Part shown: positions 28,383-35,678 of the stretch, piece by piece
Layout of the letters: the number at the start of each line of letters is the position of its first letter
How positions within the stretch are numbered: position 1 is the stretch's first letter
The notes under the pieces: model-generated
What the model was told of the DNA's origin: nothing
Seen by the model: the letters and a program-made list of their open reading frames with translations, nothing else
Database searches by the model: none
NCBI GenBank assembly: GCA_040221055.1
Contig: JAVJVN010000014.1
Coordinates: forward strand, 301,001-365,000
Length of the DNA: 64,000 nt
Origin: Rhodothermales bacterium
Lineage (GTDB): Bacteria > Bacteroidota > Rhodothermia > Rhodothermales > UBA10348
Reading direction: 5' to 3'
Position numbers and translations under genes: made by a program

Positions 28383-29189
28383 TCAGCGCAGGATGAAGTC
28401 GATGACGACCGGCCGATGATCCGAAATGACGGGCTCGTCCAGGAGCTCGTGCCGGATGACTTCGAACGCGTCCCGGGGGCGCAGCAGGATGAAGTCGATT
28501 TCCTTGACCGGATTGAACGACGAAAACGTCAGGTTGTCGTCGCCTTTGGGCACGATATGCCAGCGCTCCGCCAACCACCCCATGACCGTTCCGCCGGGTT
28601 CGGAGTTGAAATCACCTGCCAGGATGGTGGGCCGGGTTTCTTCCGAAAGATGCGCCTCGAGCTCCTGCGCCTGTGCCAGGCGTTCCTCTTCGGTGCGGTA
28701 GAAATGGATGCCGACCAGGCGGAGTTCGCGGCCCGTTTCGGGCGATGCGACAACAGCAGACAGGGCCGTTCTGGGCTCATCCCCGTCCGGCAGGCGGATG
28801 TTTTCGGTCGCGACAATCGGCCATGCGGAGAGCAGTGCCATCCCGTATTTGCCGCCCTGGTAGGGCATGAATTCCCCGAACACCGGCGCCATACCGGTCA
28901 GTTCGCCGAGGACGGTCGCCTGGTCCACGCCGCCCGTCCGCTCGACCACGCTGTCCACTTCCTGGAGCGTGACCAGATCCGGCTGGACCTCCCGGATGAG
29001 CGCGGCAATCCGCTCCAGGTCCGTGACGCCGTCCATGCCCTCGCCGTGATGGATGTTGTAGGCGAGGACGCGGACGGTGTCGGCCGACGGCTGGGCCGGT
29101 TGGGGCGGCCGCTGCGTTTCCGCGCCGCACGCCGAGAGCACAAGGATCAGCAAGACGACAAAAGGGGCAGTGGTAGTACGAATACTCAT
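28383..29189 (-). CDS. Endonuclease/exonuclease/phosphatase (EEP) family lipoprotein
   Basis: 268 aa. The start at 29189 gives a lipoprotein signal, MSIRTTTAPFVVLLILVLSAC. The EEP fold is clear: VLAYNIHHGEGMDG (catalytic Asn), LVTLQEVD (Mg-binding Glu), LVGIHFYRTEEE, ILAGDFNSEPGG (Asp and Asn of the active site) and ISDHRPVVIDF with the catalytic His at the end. Members are Mg-dependent phosphodiesterases acting on DNA, phosphoinositides or sphingomyelin; an exported lipoprotein form may scavenge extracellular phosphodiesters. It lies upstream of the DUF6544-like gene and diverges from the TacA/TacT locus. Confidence 0.87.
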   Translation of the reverse strand: MSIRTTTAPFVVLLILVLSACGAETQRPPQPAQPSADTVRVLAYNIHHGEGMDGVTDLERIAALIREVQPDLVTLQEVDSVVERTGGVDQATVLGELTGMAPVFGEFMPYQGGKYGMALLSAWPIVATENIRLPDGDEPRTALSAVVASPETGRELRLVGIHFYRTEEERLAQAQELEAHLSEETRPTILAGDFNSEPGGTVMGWLAERWHIVPKGDDNLTFSSFNPVKEIDFILLRPRDAFEVIRHELLDEPVISDHRPVVIDFILR

Positions 29190-29228
29190 GGGTGACGACG
29201 TTTCGGAAACCGTATAGATGGCATGGGA

Positions 29229-29256
29229 TATAATTGTACGGCAAAATACCGTACAA
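29229..29256 (+). promoter_or_regulatory. Promoter -10 and palindromic operator of the toxin-antitoxin operon
   Basis: TATAAT at 29229-29234 is a consensus -10 element. The perfect inverted repeat TTGTACGG (29234-29241) and CCGTACAA (29249-29256), with a 7-base spacer, sits right after it and about 20 bases before the antitoxin ATG. This is the expected place for autorepression by a ribbon-helix-helix antitoxin. Confidence 0.7.
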
Positions 29257-29275
29257 AAGGACAAGGTCTGATGTC

Positions 29276-29560
29276 ATGAAGCCCGAAGACGCACCCAAAA
29301 CGGCCCGAATGGAACTTCGCGCCACAGAATATCAGAAATCCGTCATTGAAATGGCGGCGTCCCTCGTGGGCGAGTCCGTAACGTCGTACGTCCTGTCAAA
29401 GGCGCTGGACGATGCCCACCGGATCATCCGGGAGAACCATGTCACGGAGCTTTCATTGGCCGACTGGGAACGGTTTTCGGCCCTCCTGGCAGAAGACGCC
29501 GCGCCGAATGAGCACCTGAAGAACGCCCTCAGGGCGTACCGGGAGCAGGTAGCAGAATAG
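29276..29560 (+). CDS. DUF1778 ribbon-helix-helix antitoxin (TacA-like)
   Basis: 94 aa. The N-terminal ribbon-helix-helix domain is visible as ARMELRATEYQKSVIEMAAS followed by SVTSYVLSKALDDAHRIIR, the DUF1778 pattern. The C-terminal part (about 55-94, LSLADWERFSALLAE..) is the toxin-wrapping segment. The antitoxin should neutralise the GNAT toxin encoded three bases downstream and, as a dimer or complex, repress the operon at the palindrome at 29234-29256. The ATG at 29276 is preferred over an in-frame start at 29234, which would lie inside the operator. Confidence 0.88.
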   Translation: MKPEDAPKTARMELRATEYQKSVIEMAASLVGESVTSYVLSKALDDAHRIIRENHVTELSLADWERFSALLAEDAAPNEHLKNALRAYREQVAE

Positions 29561-29563
29561 GAC

Positions 29564-30085
29564 ATGCTGGATTCGCTCCAAACGGCCCCTCTCCGCATCC
29601 AAAAACTCTCACCCCGGCACAATCGAAAAGGATTCGATTGCGGCGTCGAGCCGTTGAACGAATACATTCAGGCCTACGCCAGACAGAATGAACGACTGGG
29701 GATTAGCGTGACCCGTGTGGCCGTGCGGGGGGACAGCCCCGAAATCCTGGGCTTTTATTCGCTTTCGTCTGGTCACGTCACGTGTGGCGAATTGCCTGAG
29801 CAGGAGGCTCGGCGCCTGCCCAACTATCCGATTCCCGTTGTCCGGATGGGTCGTCTGGCGACAAGTTTGGCTGCGCGCGGCACCGGAGTCGGTGCACATT
29901 TGTTGATCGATGCGCTCCGTATTTCGCTGGGTGTGTCGAAGGACATTGGCATTTACGCGATTGAAGTCGATGCCAAATCAACGCAGGCCAGGGAATTCTA
30001 TCGCCACTACGGATTCGCCCCGCTCAGCGACCATCCACTCCACATGTATTTGACCATGAAGACGGTTCAGGCGCTCTTCGGGTAG
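29564..30085 (+). CDS. GNAT toxin of a type II toxin-antitoxin system (TacT-like)
   Basis: 173 aa GNAT acetyltransferase of the toxin type: LSPRHNRKGFDCGVEPLNEY near the N-terminus is the hallmark opening (HxxxxFxCGxxxLNxY), MGRLATSLAARGTGVGAHLL contains the acetyl-CoA loop, and AREFYRHYGFAPL carries the conserved catalytic-region Tyr. Characterised members acetylate the amino group of charged tRNAs and block translation. It follows the DUF1778 antitoxin by three bases. All family hallmarks are present, so it is probably active. Confidence 0.9.
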   Translation: MLDSLQTAPLRIQKLSPRHNRKGFDCGVEPLNEYIQAYARQNERLGISVTRVAVRGDSPEILGFYSLSSGHVTCGELPEQEARRLPNYPIPVVRMGRLATSLAARGTGVGAHLLIDALRISLGVSKDIGIYAIEVDAKSTQAREFYRHYGFAPLSDHPLHMYLTMKTVQALFG

Positions 30086-30099
30086 GGCACGTCTGCCCG

Positions 30100-31056
30100 T
30101 CAGGGGTTCGGTTTTTCAGCCGGATTGCTGGTACGGGATTCTTCCTCCAATCGTTGCGCGAGACGGGTACGGCCTGCTTCGGCATATCGAAGGCAGGCTT
30201 CCCGGTCGATGAGCGGCTCGGCGCCTTCCATCCGATCCCAGAATGAGGAGGCCGAAGGATGCGGCGTCACCAGGATATCACATGACAGGGACTCCAGTGA
30301 CTGGAAGCCCCGTTCGAAGGCAGGAAGCCCGGCACTGCCGGTGAAATGAAAACCGTCGGCCGACACCGGGGTCTGGCTGTCCGCATAGACGATATCCAGG
30401 CAGGTGGCGTCCGTGCAGGACGACCAACTCCACGTGGTTCCGCCCGGCGCATGACCTTCGGTCAGCCACGGTACGAGTTCCAGGTCGCCCAGACGTACGG
30501 GATCACCTTCGGAAACCGTCTCGACGTCGGCCACCGACGGAAATGCCAGATGAATGGCGAACTGCGGGTCGTCCGGGCCCGCATTGCCCGCCCGGAGTGC
30601 AGCGGCACCCGCCGCCACGGCGGCTACACGCGCACCCGTGACCTGCTGCAGCGCGGCAATGCCACCGGCATGATCGAAATGCGGGTGGGAGTGGAGAATG
30701 AGCCCGATATCCTCTGCATGGAATCCCAGCGCGGCAATATTTTCGAGAATGAGAGGTGCGGAATCCGGGAGCCCGCCATCAATCAGGACATGACCCGTAT
30801 CGGATGTGATGAGGATGGATGCCAGCCCCCGCGTCCCGACATACCACGTGTTGCCATGGATATTGAACGGCTCCTGGGGCTCGTTCCACCCGGCACACGC
30901 ACCGCAATCATCCGCGGAATAGGGCTGAGTCAGTTCAGAAAAAGGAACCTCGGGTGCACAAGAAGAGAGAACCAGAAGGGCCGCAACCATTGCCAGGTCA
31001 CGGGCCAGCTTCGAACGAATGTGGGCGGGCCATTCGGCCGATGGGCATATGATCAT
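30100..31056 (-). CDS. Subclass B3-like metallo-beta-lactamase, lipoprotein
   Basis: 318 aa. Lipoprotein signal with Cys33 in MVAALLVLSSC. Zinc ligands of subclass B3 enzymes are all visible: H124-x-H126-x-D128-H129 (HPHFDH), His202 in TEGHAPGGTTW and His266 in TPHPSAS. The first domain strand WYVGTRGLASILITSDTGHVLIDGG also fits B3. Subclass B3 enzymes hydrolyse penicillins, cephalosporins and carbapenems in the periplasm, but environmental relatives can be weak or have other lactone substrates. The start shares four bases (ATGA) with the stop of the beta-propeller lipoprotein gene. Cys51, Cys54, Cys214 and Cys219 could form disulfides. Confidence 0.85.
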   Translation of the reverse strand: MIICPSAEWPAHIRSKLARDLAMVAALLVLSSCAPEVPFSELTQPYSADDCGACAGWNEPQEPFNIHGNTWYVGTRGLASILITSDTGHVLIDGGLPDSAPLILENIAALGFHAEDIGLILHSHPHFDHAGGIAALQQVTGARVAAVAAGAAALRAGNAGPDDPQFAIHLAFPSVADVETVSEGDPVRLGDLELVPWLTEGHAPGGTTWSWSSCTDATCLDIVYADSQTPVSADGFHFTGSAGLPAFERGFQSLESLSCDILVTPHPSASSFWDRMEGAEPLIDREACLRYAEAGRTRLAQRLEEESRTSNPAEKPNP

Positions 31057-32246
31057 GAACGATCCGGGATGGAAAGGGACATCCGCACAAGATACGTTTC
31101 GCCCATTTCGCCGCTCGTTGTAGCCCAGATTTCGTCCAGATTGTACGTCCAGAGGGACACGCCCTCCGGCACGTGGACTTCGCCCAGAAACGTACCGTCA
31201 TCCTGGAACACATCGTACACGACGGGCTCTCGCCAGGTTCGCGGTGGCGGAGCGCCTTCTGGTGGCGCGGGCTCGCCTGCCCGATCGTGCTTCACTGCTT
31301 CTACGTAGCGCCTGACCCAGATACTTCCATCTTTGCCGGAATAGATGGTCCGGTAGAACGGCTTCACGGAGGGTGTAGGCGGTGGAAGCTGGGACATGAA
31401 CTGTCCTTGCGTTTCGATCTGCCACTCCCGAACGGCTTCCCATTCAGCTCGTTCTTCCGAATTGAGTTCGACGCGTTCGAGGTCCCGCGACAAGACGACC
31501 GTACCCTCCGGCTTTCGAAGTTCGATGGCATAAGCGTCGCTTCGACCGACCACGACGTATCCGTCGGGATGCAGGTCCCAATCCACACCGACACTGAAGA
31601 AGCCGGACGGTGGCAGCTCATCTCCGGGCATGCTCGGCGCATGCAGCGTATCGACCGGAAGCCCATTACCATCCAGACGCAGCAGTCCCGTTTCGAAGGG
31701 CTGGTCTTGCTGAGGCCTCGATGTGACAATCCGGGCATAGACCTGTCCTTGCCGATCCACGTACATGGCCCTTGACGTGTACAACCCCGAATCCAGTCCC
31801 CATTGCTCGGAGAACTCCCCGTCCGGGGTATACATCGTGAATCGGCGGTTGCGGGGATCCCGGACAATGAGGCGTCCGTCCGGCAGATGGTCCATGCCCA
31901 GGATGATGTCTTCGTACTCACCGGGCCCGGATCCCTTGGCACCAATCGTTTTGATGTAGGTGCCCTCAGCATTGAAGTGACGGATGGCGGGTACGCGGTC
32001 GTCGAACGCGTAGACTCCGCCTTCACCGTCGGGAACGAGCTCCGTTATGCGCCCCAACATGTAGGCGTCCTCATCGCTTTCCAACGCGCCAATGCGGAGG
32101 TCTTCGGTCAGCGTGGCGGGTTCGCCCCATTCGCCGAGTGACGAGTCGGGTCCGGAGGCGTCACCTCCACAGGCAACGATCGTGCATGCCAGCGTCCCGG
32201 CCAACATGAAAAGCACTGCGGATTGGATCCATCGGGAGGTGTGCAT
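31053..32246 (-). CDS. Six-bladed beta-propeller lipoprotein
   Basis: 397 aa. The start at 32246 gives MHTSRWIQSAVLFMLAGTL.. with a lipoprotein Cys near residue 26 (TIVACGGD). The body is a beta-propeller of the NHL/6-bladed type: EGGVYAFDDRVPAIRHFNAEG, TIGAKGSGPGEYED, MDHLPDGRLIVRDPRNRRF and MYTPDGEFSEQW are typical blade sequences. Such lipoproteins are very common in Bacteroidota and Gemmatimonadota and probably bind ligands or partners; no enzymatic role is known. It is translationally coupled to the downstream metallo-beta-lactamase, which hints at a shared regulator or substrate. Confidence 0.82.
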   Translation of the reverse strand: MHTSRWIQSAVLFMLAGTLACTIVACGGDASGPDSSLGEWGEPATLTEDLRIGALESDEDAYMLGRITELVPDGEGGVYAFDDRVPAIRHFNAEGTYIKTIGAKGSGPGEYEDIILGMDHLPDGRLIVRDPRNRRFTMYTPDGEFSEQWGLDSGLYTSRAMYVDRQGQVYARIVTSRPQQDQPFETGLLRLDGNGLPVDTLHAPSMPGDELPPSGFFSVGVDWDLHPDGYVVVGRSDAYAIELRKPEGTVVLSRDLERVELNSEERAEWEAVREWQIETQGQFMSQLPPPTPSVKPFYRTIYSGKDGSIWVRRYVEAVKHDRAGEPAPPEGAPPPRTWREPVVYDVFQDDGTFLGEVHVPEGVSLWTYNLDEIWATTSGEMGETYLVRMSLSIPDRS

Positions 32247-32299
32247 GGCGGTCCAGGGATGATGAAACGATTCTGGTTCGTGCCCACGACGGGTCGGCA

Positions 32300-32335
32300 A
32301 AGTACAGAATCATCAATTATCCGGCTTCTGTACTT
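32300..32335. promoter_or_regulatory. Perfect 10-bp dyad between divergent genes
   Basis: AAGTACAGAA (32300-32309) and TTCTGTACTT (32326-32335) are perfect reverse complements with a 16-base spacer. The dyad is centred in the 113-base gap between the beta-propeller gene and the ZIP transporter gene and ends 24 bases before the ZIP ATG. It could be a pair of repressor half-sites (a metal-responsive regulator is plausible beside a ZIP gene) or a 5' UTR hairpin. Confidence 0.5.
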
Positions 32336-32359
32336 CCCTTGCCACCCTATCTTGACCGC

Positions 32360-33124
32360 ATGGAACTGCAGGAGTTGCTCATAACGACCTTCGTGGCGGC
32401 GGTGCTGGCCGACGTCTCCATGGTATTCGGTGTCGCGCCGTTTTTTGTCATCAAGAACCTGTCCGACAAGGTGACCGGGACGATGGCGGCGGCGGCAGCC
32501 GGGATGATGGCGGCGGCCAGTCTGGTCCAGTTGGTTGGGGAGGGCCTGGATCGCACTCCGGGCCTGGAGGCGTGGGAGGTCACCGCAGGCCTTGCGGCAG
32601 GATCGCTGATGTATGCGGCCGCATCCCGGTGGATTCGGGACAATCCGAAGTTCGACCTCATGAACCTCCGCAGGACAGGAGGGGCGCAGTCGCTCATGAT
32701 CGTGGCGGCCATGACGGTGCATTCGGCCCCGGAGGGTGTGGCCATCGGGGTGGCGTTCGGTTCGCAGGAGTTGGGTCTCGGATATTCGGTGGTATCTGCG
32801 TTGGCCGTGCACAATATCCCGGAAGCGATCGCCATCACATTGGCGCTCAGGGCCAATGGGGTCTCGGTCTGGGCGTGCATGGGCTGGGCCCTGTTCACCA
32901 GTCTCCCGCAGCCCGTTTTTGCGCCGCTGGCCGCCTGGTTCATCTGGTTGTTTGAACCGCTCCTGCCGGCGGGAATGGGTTTCGCCGCCGGAGCCATGGT
33001 CTACCTGGTCGTTGCCGATCTCCTGCCGGACGCCCTGAAGCAGACGTCCAAAGGCCGTGTCGCGGCCGCATTCATGGGCGGCGTCATCCTGATGATCCTT
33101 CTGGGTCGGGCCGTGGGGTTGTAG
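32360..33124 (+). CDS. ZIP family divalent metal transporter
   Basis: 254 aa, about eight transmembrane helices. Metal-site motifs of the ZIP family are present: VHSAPEGVAIG in helix 4 and VHNIPEAIAI in helix 5. ZIP proteins import Zn2+, Fe2+ or related ions into the cytoplasm. The loop between helices 3 and 4 lacks the usual His-rich stretch. The start at 32360 places helix 1 at the N-terminus. A 10-bp perfect dyad lies just upstream. Which metal is carried cannot be told from the sequence. Confidence 0.9.
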   Translation: MELQELLITTFVAAVLADVSMVFGVAPFFVIKNLSDKVTGTMAAAAAGMMAAASLVQLVGEGLDRTPGLEAWEVTAGLAAGSLMYAAASRWIRDNPKFDLMNLRRTGGAQSLMIVAAMTVHSAPEGVAIGVAFGSQELGLGYSVVSALAVHNIPEAIAITLALRANGVSVWACMGWALFTSLPQPVFAPLAAWFIWLFEPLLPAGMGFAAGAMVYLVVADLLPDALKQTSKGRVAAAFMGGVILMILLGRAVGL

Positions 33125-33129
33125 GCGAC

Positions 33130-33498
33130 TCAGTCGAACGTCAAGCCTTTCAGGACGTGCAGTGCCGTGCCGACGGCGTCCACAGGTACGAAAATGTGGT
33201 CGTGGAAGGCGCCCGCCACCACGTTGCAGGCTACACCTTCATTGGCCAGAGCCGCTGAGAACGCCGCCGTGAGTCCAACGGCATCCAGGTCGGACGGCAT
33301 CCGGAGCGAAATCCACGCCGCGCGGAACAGGATTTCCAGACCTTCGCGAAGGGCTACGGCCTCTGGAACCACCACGGTCACCCCCTCCGACTCCAGGATG
33401 CTGGCGACAGGATGCAAGCTCCGTGCAACATCCGGGTCCTGGACACATGCGAATACGAACGTCCCTTCGTGCAGAAAGGGCTCAAGTGCAGTTTTCAT
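33130..33498 (-). CDS. ACT domain-containing protein (COG3602-like)
   Basis: 122 aa. Two ACT-like halves follow one another. The N-terminal half has LHEGTFVFACVQDP, and the C-terminal half has the conserved ISLRMPSDLDAVGLTAAFSAALA, ACNVVAGAFHDHIFVP and VDAVGTALHVL. This pattern matches the small CASTOR/ACT-like proteins of COG3602, which probably bind amino acids and have no known enzymatic partner. It converges with the ZIP gene five bases away. The 226 bases between this gene's start and the response regulator at 33725 hold no recognisable gene, only the 27-bp element noted at 33622. Confidence 0.82.
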   Translation of the reverse strand: MKTALEPFLHEGTFVFACVQDPDVARSLHPVASILESEGVTVVVPEAVALREGLEILFRAAWISLRMPSDLDAVGLTAAFSAALANEGVACNVVAGAFHDHIFVPVDAVGTALHVLKGLTFD

Positions 33499-33621
33499 TT
33501 CGGCCGTGAGTCAGGTGGCGGCTGGACCAGGAACGGGAAAGATGCGCCGGCCAGCGGGAAGTTTCCGGTATGCGTCTCGCTTCCACGCTTTGATCCCCAT
33601 CCTCCGGGAGTTGTAATCCGT

Positions 33622-33648
33622 ACATGTTGACTCGGCGGGCGGGTGCAC
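33622..33648. repeat. Copy 1 of a 27-bp element shared with the dnaE2 promoter
   Basis: Matches 38485-38511 at 25 of 27 positions with the shared core TTGACTCGGCGGGC. It lies about 75 bases upstream of the LytTR response regulator and is followed by G/C-rich sequence, with no good -10 at the expected distance. Confidence 0.6.
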
Positions 33649-33724
33649 GCCGGAGCAACGGTTCGTCCCAGCCTGCGGGCAACTCATCATCATTTTGGCA
33701 ACATTACGGTGTGACGTACGCATA

Positions 33725-34495
33725 ATGCGCATGCAAAAACACACTCTATGTGCACTGGTTGTCGACGACGAAACGCTCGGGCGCGAGCGGATCCGCATGC
33801 TGGCCGGCAAGCGCGACGATCTTGTGGTAACGCACGAAGTGTCCGATGGCCGGAAGGCGGTCACCCATTTGCAGGATCATCAATTCGACGTCGTCTTCCT
33901 GGATATCGAAATGCCGGAACTGACGGGGCTCGATGTGGTGCGCCAGATCGGCGCGGAACACATGCCACCCGTCATTTTTTGCACGGCGTACGACGCATAC
34001 GCGATTGAGGCATTCACCGTCCATGCGGTCGACTACCTCCTGAAGCCGATCGATCCCGACCGCTTCGACCAGGCCGTTGACCGGGTTGTTGCCCGTGTCG
34101 GGAGTGACAGTCTGCGCCAGATCAATGCCCGGCTGGAAGCACTCGTGACGGAAGATGCATCACGCGCCGCGCCGGTCCAGCGATTCATGATCAAGGAAAC
34201 CAACCAGATCGTTTTCGTGAAGGCCGACGACGTGGATTGGATCGAGGCGTCAGGGAACTACGTGGTGTTGCATGTGGGGCAAAAGCGTCACCTCCTCCGA
34301 CAGACCATGAAGGATATAGAGGGACGGCTCGACAGCCGGCGATTCCTGCGTATCCACCGATCTTCCATCGTCAATCTGGATCGGGTACAGAAAATGCACC
34401 CTACGTACAATGGGGAGTATGAGGTTCGCCTCGAAACCGGGGCCCGGCTGACGTTGAGCCGGTCCTATCGCTCCGCGCTGGAACGCTTCCGGTGA
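33725..34495 (+). CDS. LytTR family response regulator
   Basis: 256 aa. Receiver domain (about 8-125): acidic pocket LVVDDE, phospho-acceptor Asp60 in FLDIEMPEL, switch Thr/Ser region IFCTAYDAYAIEAF and Lys in VDYLLKPID. The LytTR DNA-binding domain (about 150-255) shows FVKADDVDWIEASGNYV and the closing FLRIHRSSIVNLDRVQ. A second ATG six bases later (33731) is equally likely as start. The stop overlaps the GTG of the histidine kinase gene by four bases, so the pair is cotranscribed and forms one two-component system. Targets are unknown. Confidence 0.9.
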   Translation: MRMQKHTLCALVVDDETLGRERIRMLAGKRDDLVVTHEVSDGRKAVTHLQDHQFDVVFLDIEMPELTGLDVVRQIGAEHMPPVIFCTAYDAYAIEAFTVHAVDYLLKPIDPDRFDQAVDRVVARVGSDSLRQINARLEALVTEDASRAAPVQRFMIKETNQIVFVKADDVDWIEASGNYVVLHVGQKRHLLRQTMKDIEGRLDSRRFLRIHRSSIVNLDRVQKMHPTYNGEYEVRLETGARLTLSRSYRSALERFR

Positions 34496-35598
34496 CATCC
34501 CGCCAGCGACATATCCGCGTCTTCGTCGTGTCCGCCGTCGTGGCTACCGTCATTGTGCTTGGATCCACGTTCCAGGACTATTTTGAGTATGGCATGCGGC
34601 AAGGACACGATGTCCGCTTCCTGGACATGCTCATGTGGCCGTTGGTGTTGTGGTATGCCTGGGCATGCCTTGCACCATTCGTTTTCGAGTGGTCGTGGCG
34701 CCATCCGGTTCGACGCCACCGGTTTGCCGGGCCGTTCGGCATGCTCCTTCTGGGACAACTCGTTGCCGTTTCCGCCCACATTGTTGTTCAGGTTGTGGGC
34801 ATGCTGGTACCGCAGTTTGCCGGTGTCCATGACTCGCTCCTGGACACCATCCTGGATCACACAACGGCGTCAGTTCTGCTCGACTCCCTCGTCTACTGGT
34901 GTCTGGCCATCGCCGCGCAATGGGCCCGCATGTACGACGATGCCCAACGAAACCTTCTGAACGCCGCCCGGCTGGAGGCCGAGTTGGCGTCCGTCAGGCT
35001 GGAGATACTGAAGACCCAACTCCATCCGCACTTCCTGTTCAATGCGCTGAACAGTATTTCCGCCCTCATGCATCAGGATGCGGCATTGGCCGATCGCATG
35101 CTGAGCAGGCTGAGTATGTTGGTCCGGACGGCCCTGGAGCGGAGTGGTCGGTCCGAGGTCCGGTTGCGGGAGGAGCTCAAGTTCCTGGAAGAATACGTGG
35201 CGCTCGAGCGCCTCCGGTTCGGGGATGGCCTGAAGATCGATATGGACATCCAGGAAGGTATCGAAAGTTGTCTGGTACCCGGCTTCCTTTTCCAGCCCCT
35301 TGTCGAGAATGCCATCAAGCATGGTTTCTCGGGCGGGAGTCGGGGCGGAACCGTTCGGATCATGGGACGGTCGCTGGAGGGCACGTTGCGGCTTCGGGTC
35401 GAGGACAACGGGCAGGGACCGTCGGAGTCTTATAGTGGCATGTCGACCGGCGTTGGCCTCGCCAACCTGCACGAGCGGCTCAGCCGTCTCTACGGAGCCG
35501 CGTTCACCATGGATGCCGGACCCGGGACCGGCGGCGGTTTCTTCGTCGACATGGTACTTCCCTGCCGGATGCCGTCCCCGGTCCAGGTCGGCCCGTAA
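34492..35598 (+). CDS. LytS/YehU-type sensor histidine kinase
   Basis: 368 aa, GTG start inside the stop of the response regulator gene. Four transmembrane helices (about 9-25, 43-65, 80-105, 115-140) form a small membrane sensor with little outside the membrane. The dimerisation/phospho-acceptor segment is LHPHFLFNALNSIS with His180. The ATPase domain has LVENAIKHGF (N box) and VEDNGQGPS followed by STGVGLANLHERLSRLYG (G boxes). This is the short histidine-kinase type that partners LytTR regulators. The stimulus is unknown, possibly membrane state or a small diffusible molecule. Confidence 0.88.
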   Translation: MTSRQRHIRVFVVSAVVATVIVLGSTFQDYFEYGMRQGHDVRFLDMLMWPLVLWYAWACLAPFVFEWSWRHPVRRHRFAGPFGMLLLGQLVAVSAHIVVQVVGMLVPQFAGVHDSLLDTILDHTTASVLLDSLVYWCLAIAAQWARMYDDAQRNLLNAARLEAELASVRLEILKTQLHPHFLFNALNSISALMHQDAALADRMLSRLSMLVRTALERSGRSEVRLREELKFLEEYVALERLRFGDGLKIDMDIQEGIESCLVPGFLFQPLVENAIKHGFSGGSRGGTVRIMGRSLEGTLRLRVEDNGQGPSESYSGMSTGVGLANLHERLSRLYGAAFTMDAGPGTGGGFFVDMVLPCRMPSPVQVGP

Positions 35599-35678
35599 CG
35601 GTTGGCCGCCACTGGTCACTATCGCTCAACTGTTGCGTGGCGGGGCGGGTATGCTTCGGTGAATCATCCGGAATATTC

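Noticed and set aside
35608-35643. CCGCCAC / GTGGCGG inverted repeat after the histidine kinase gene
   Set aside because: Only 7 bp with a 22-base spacer and no T-run; too weak to call a terminator.
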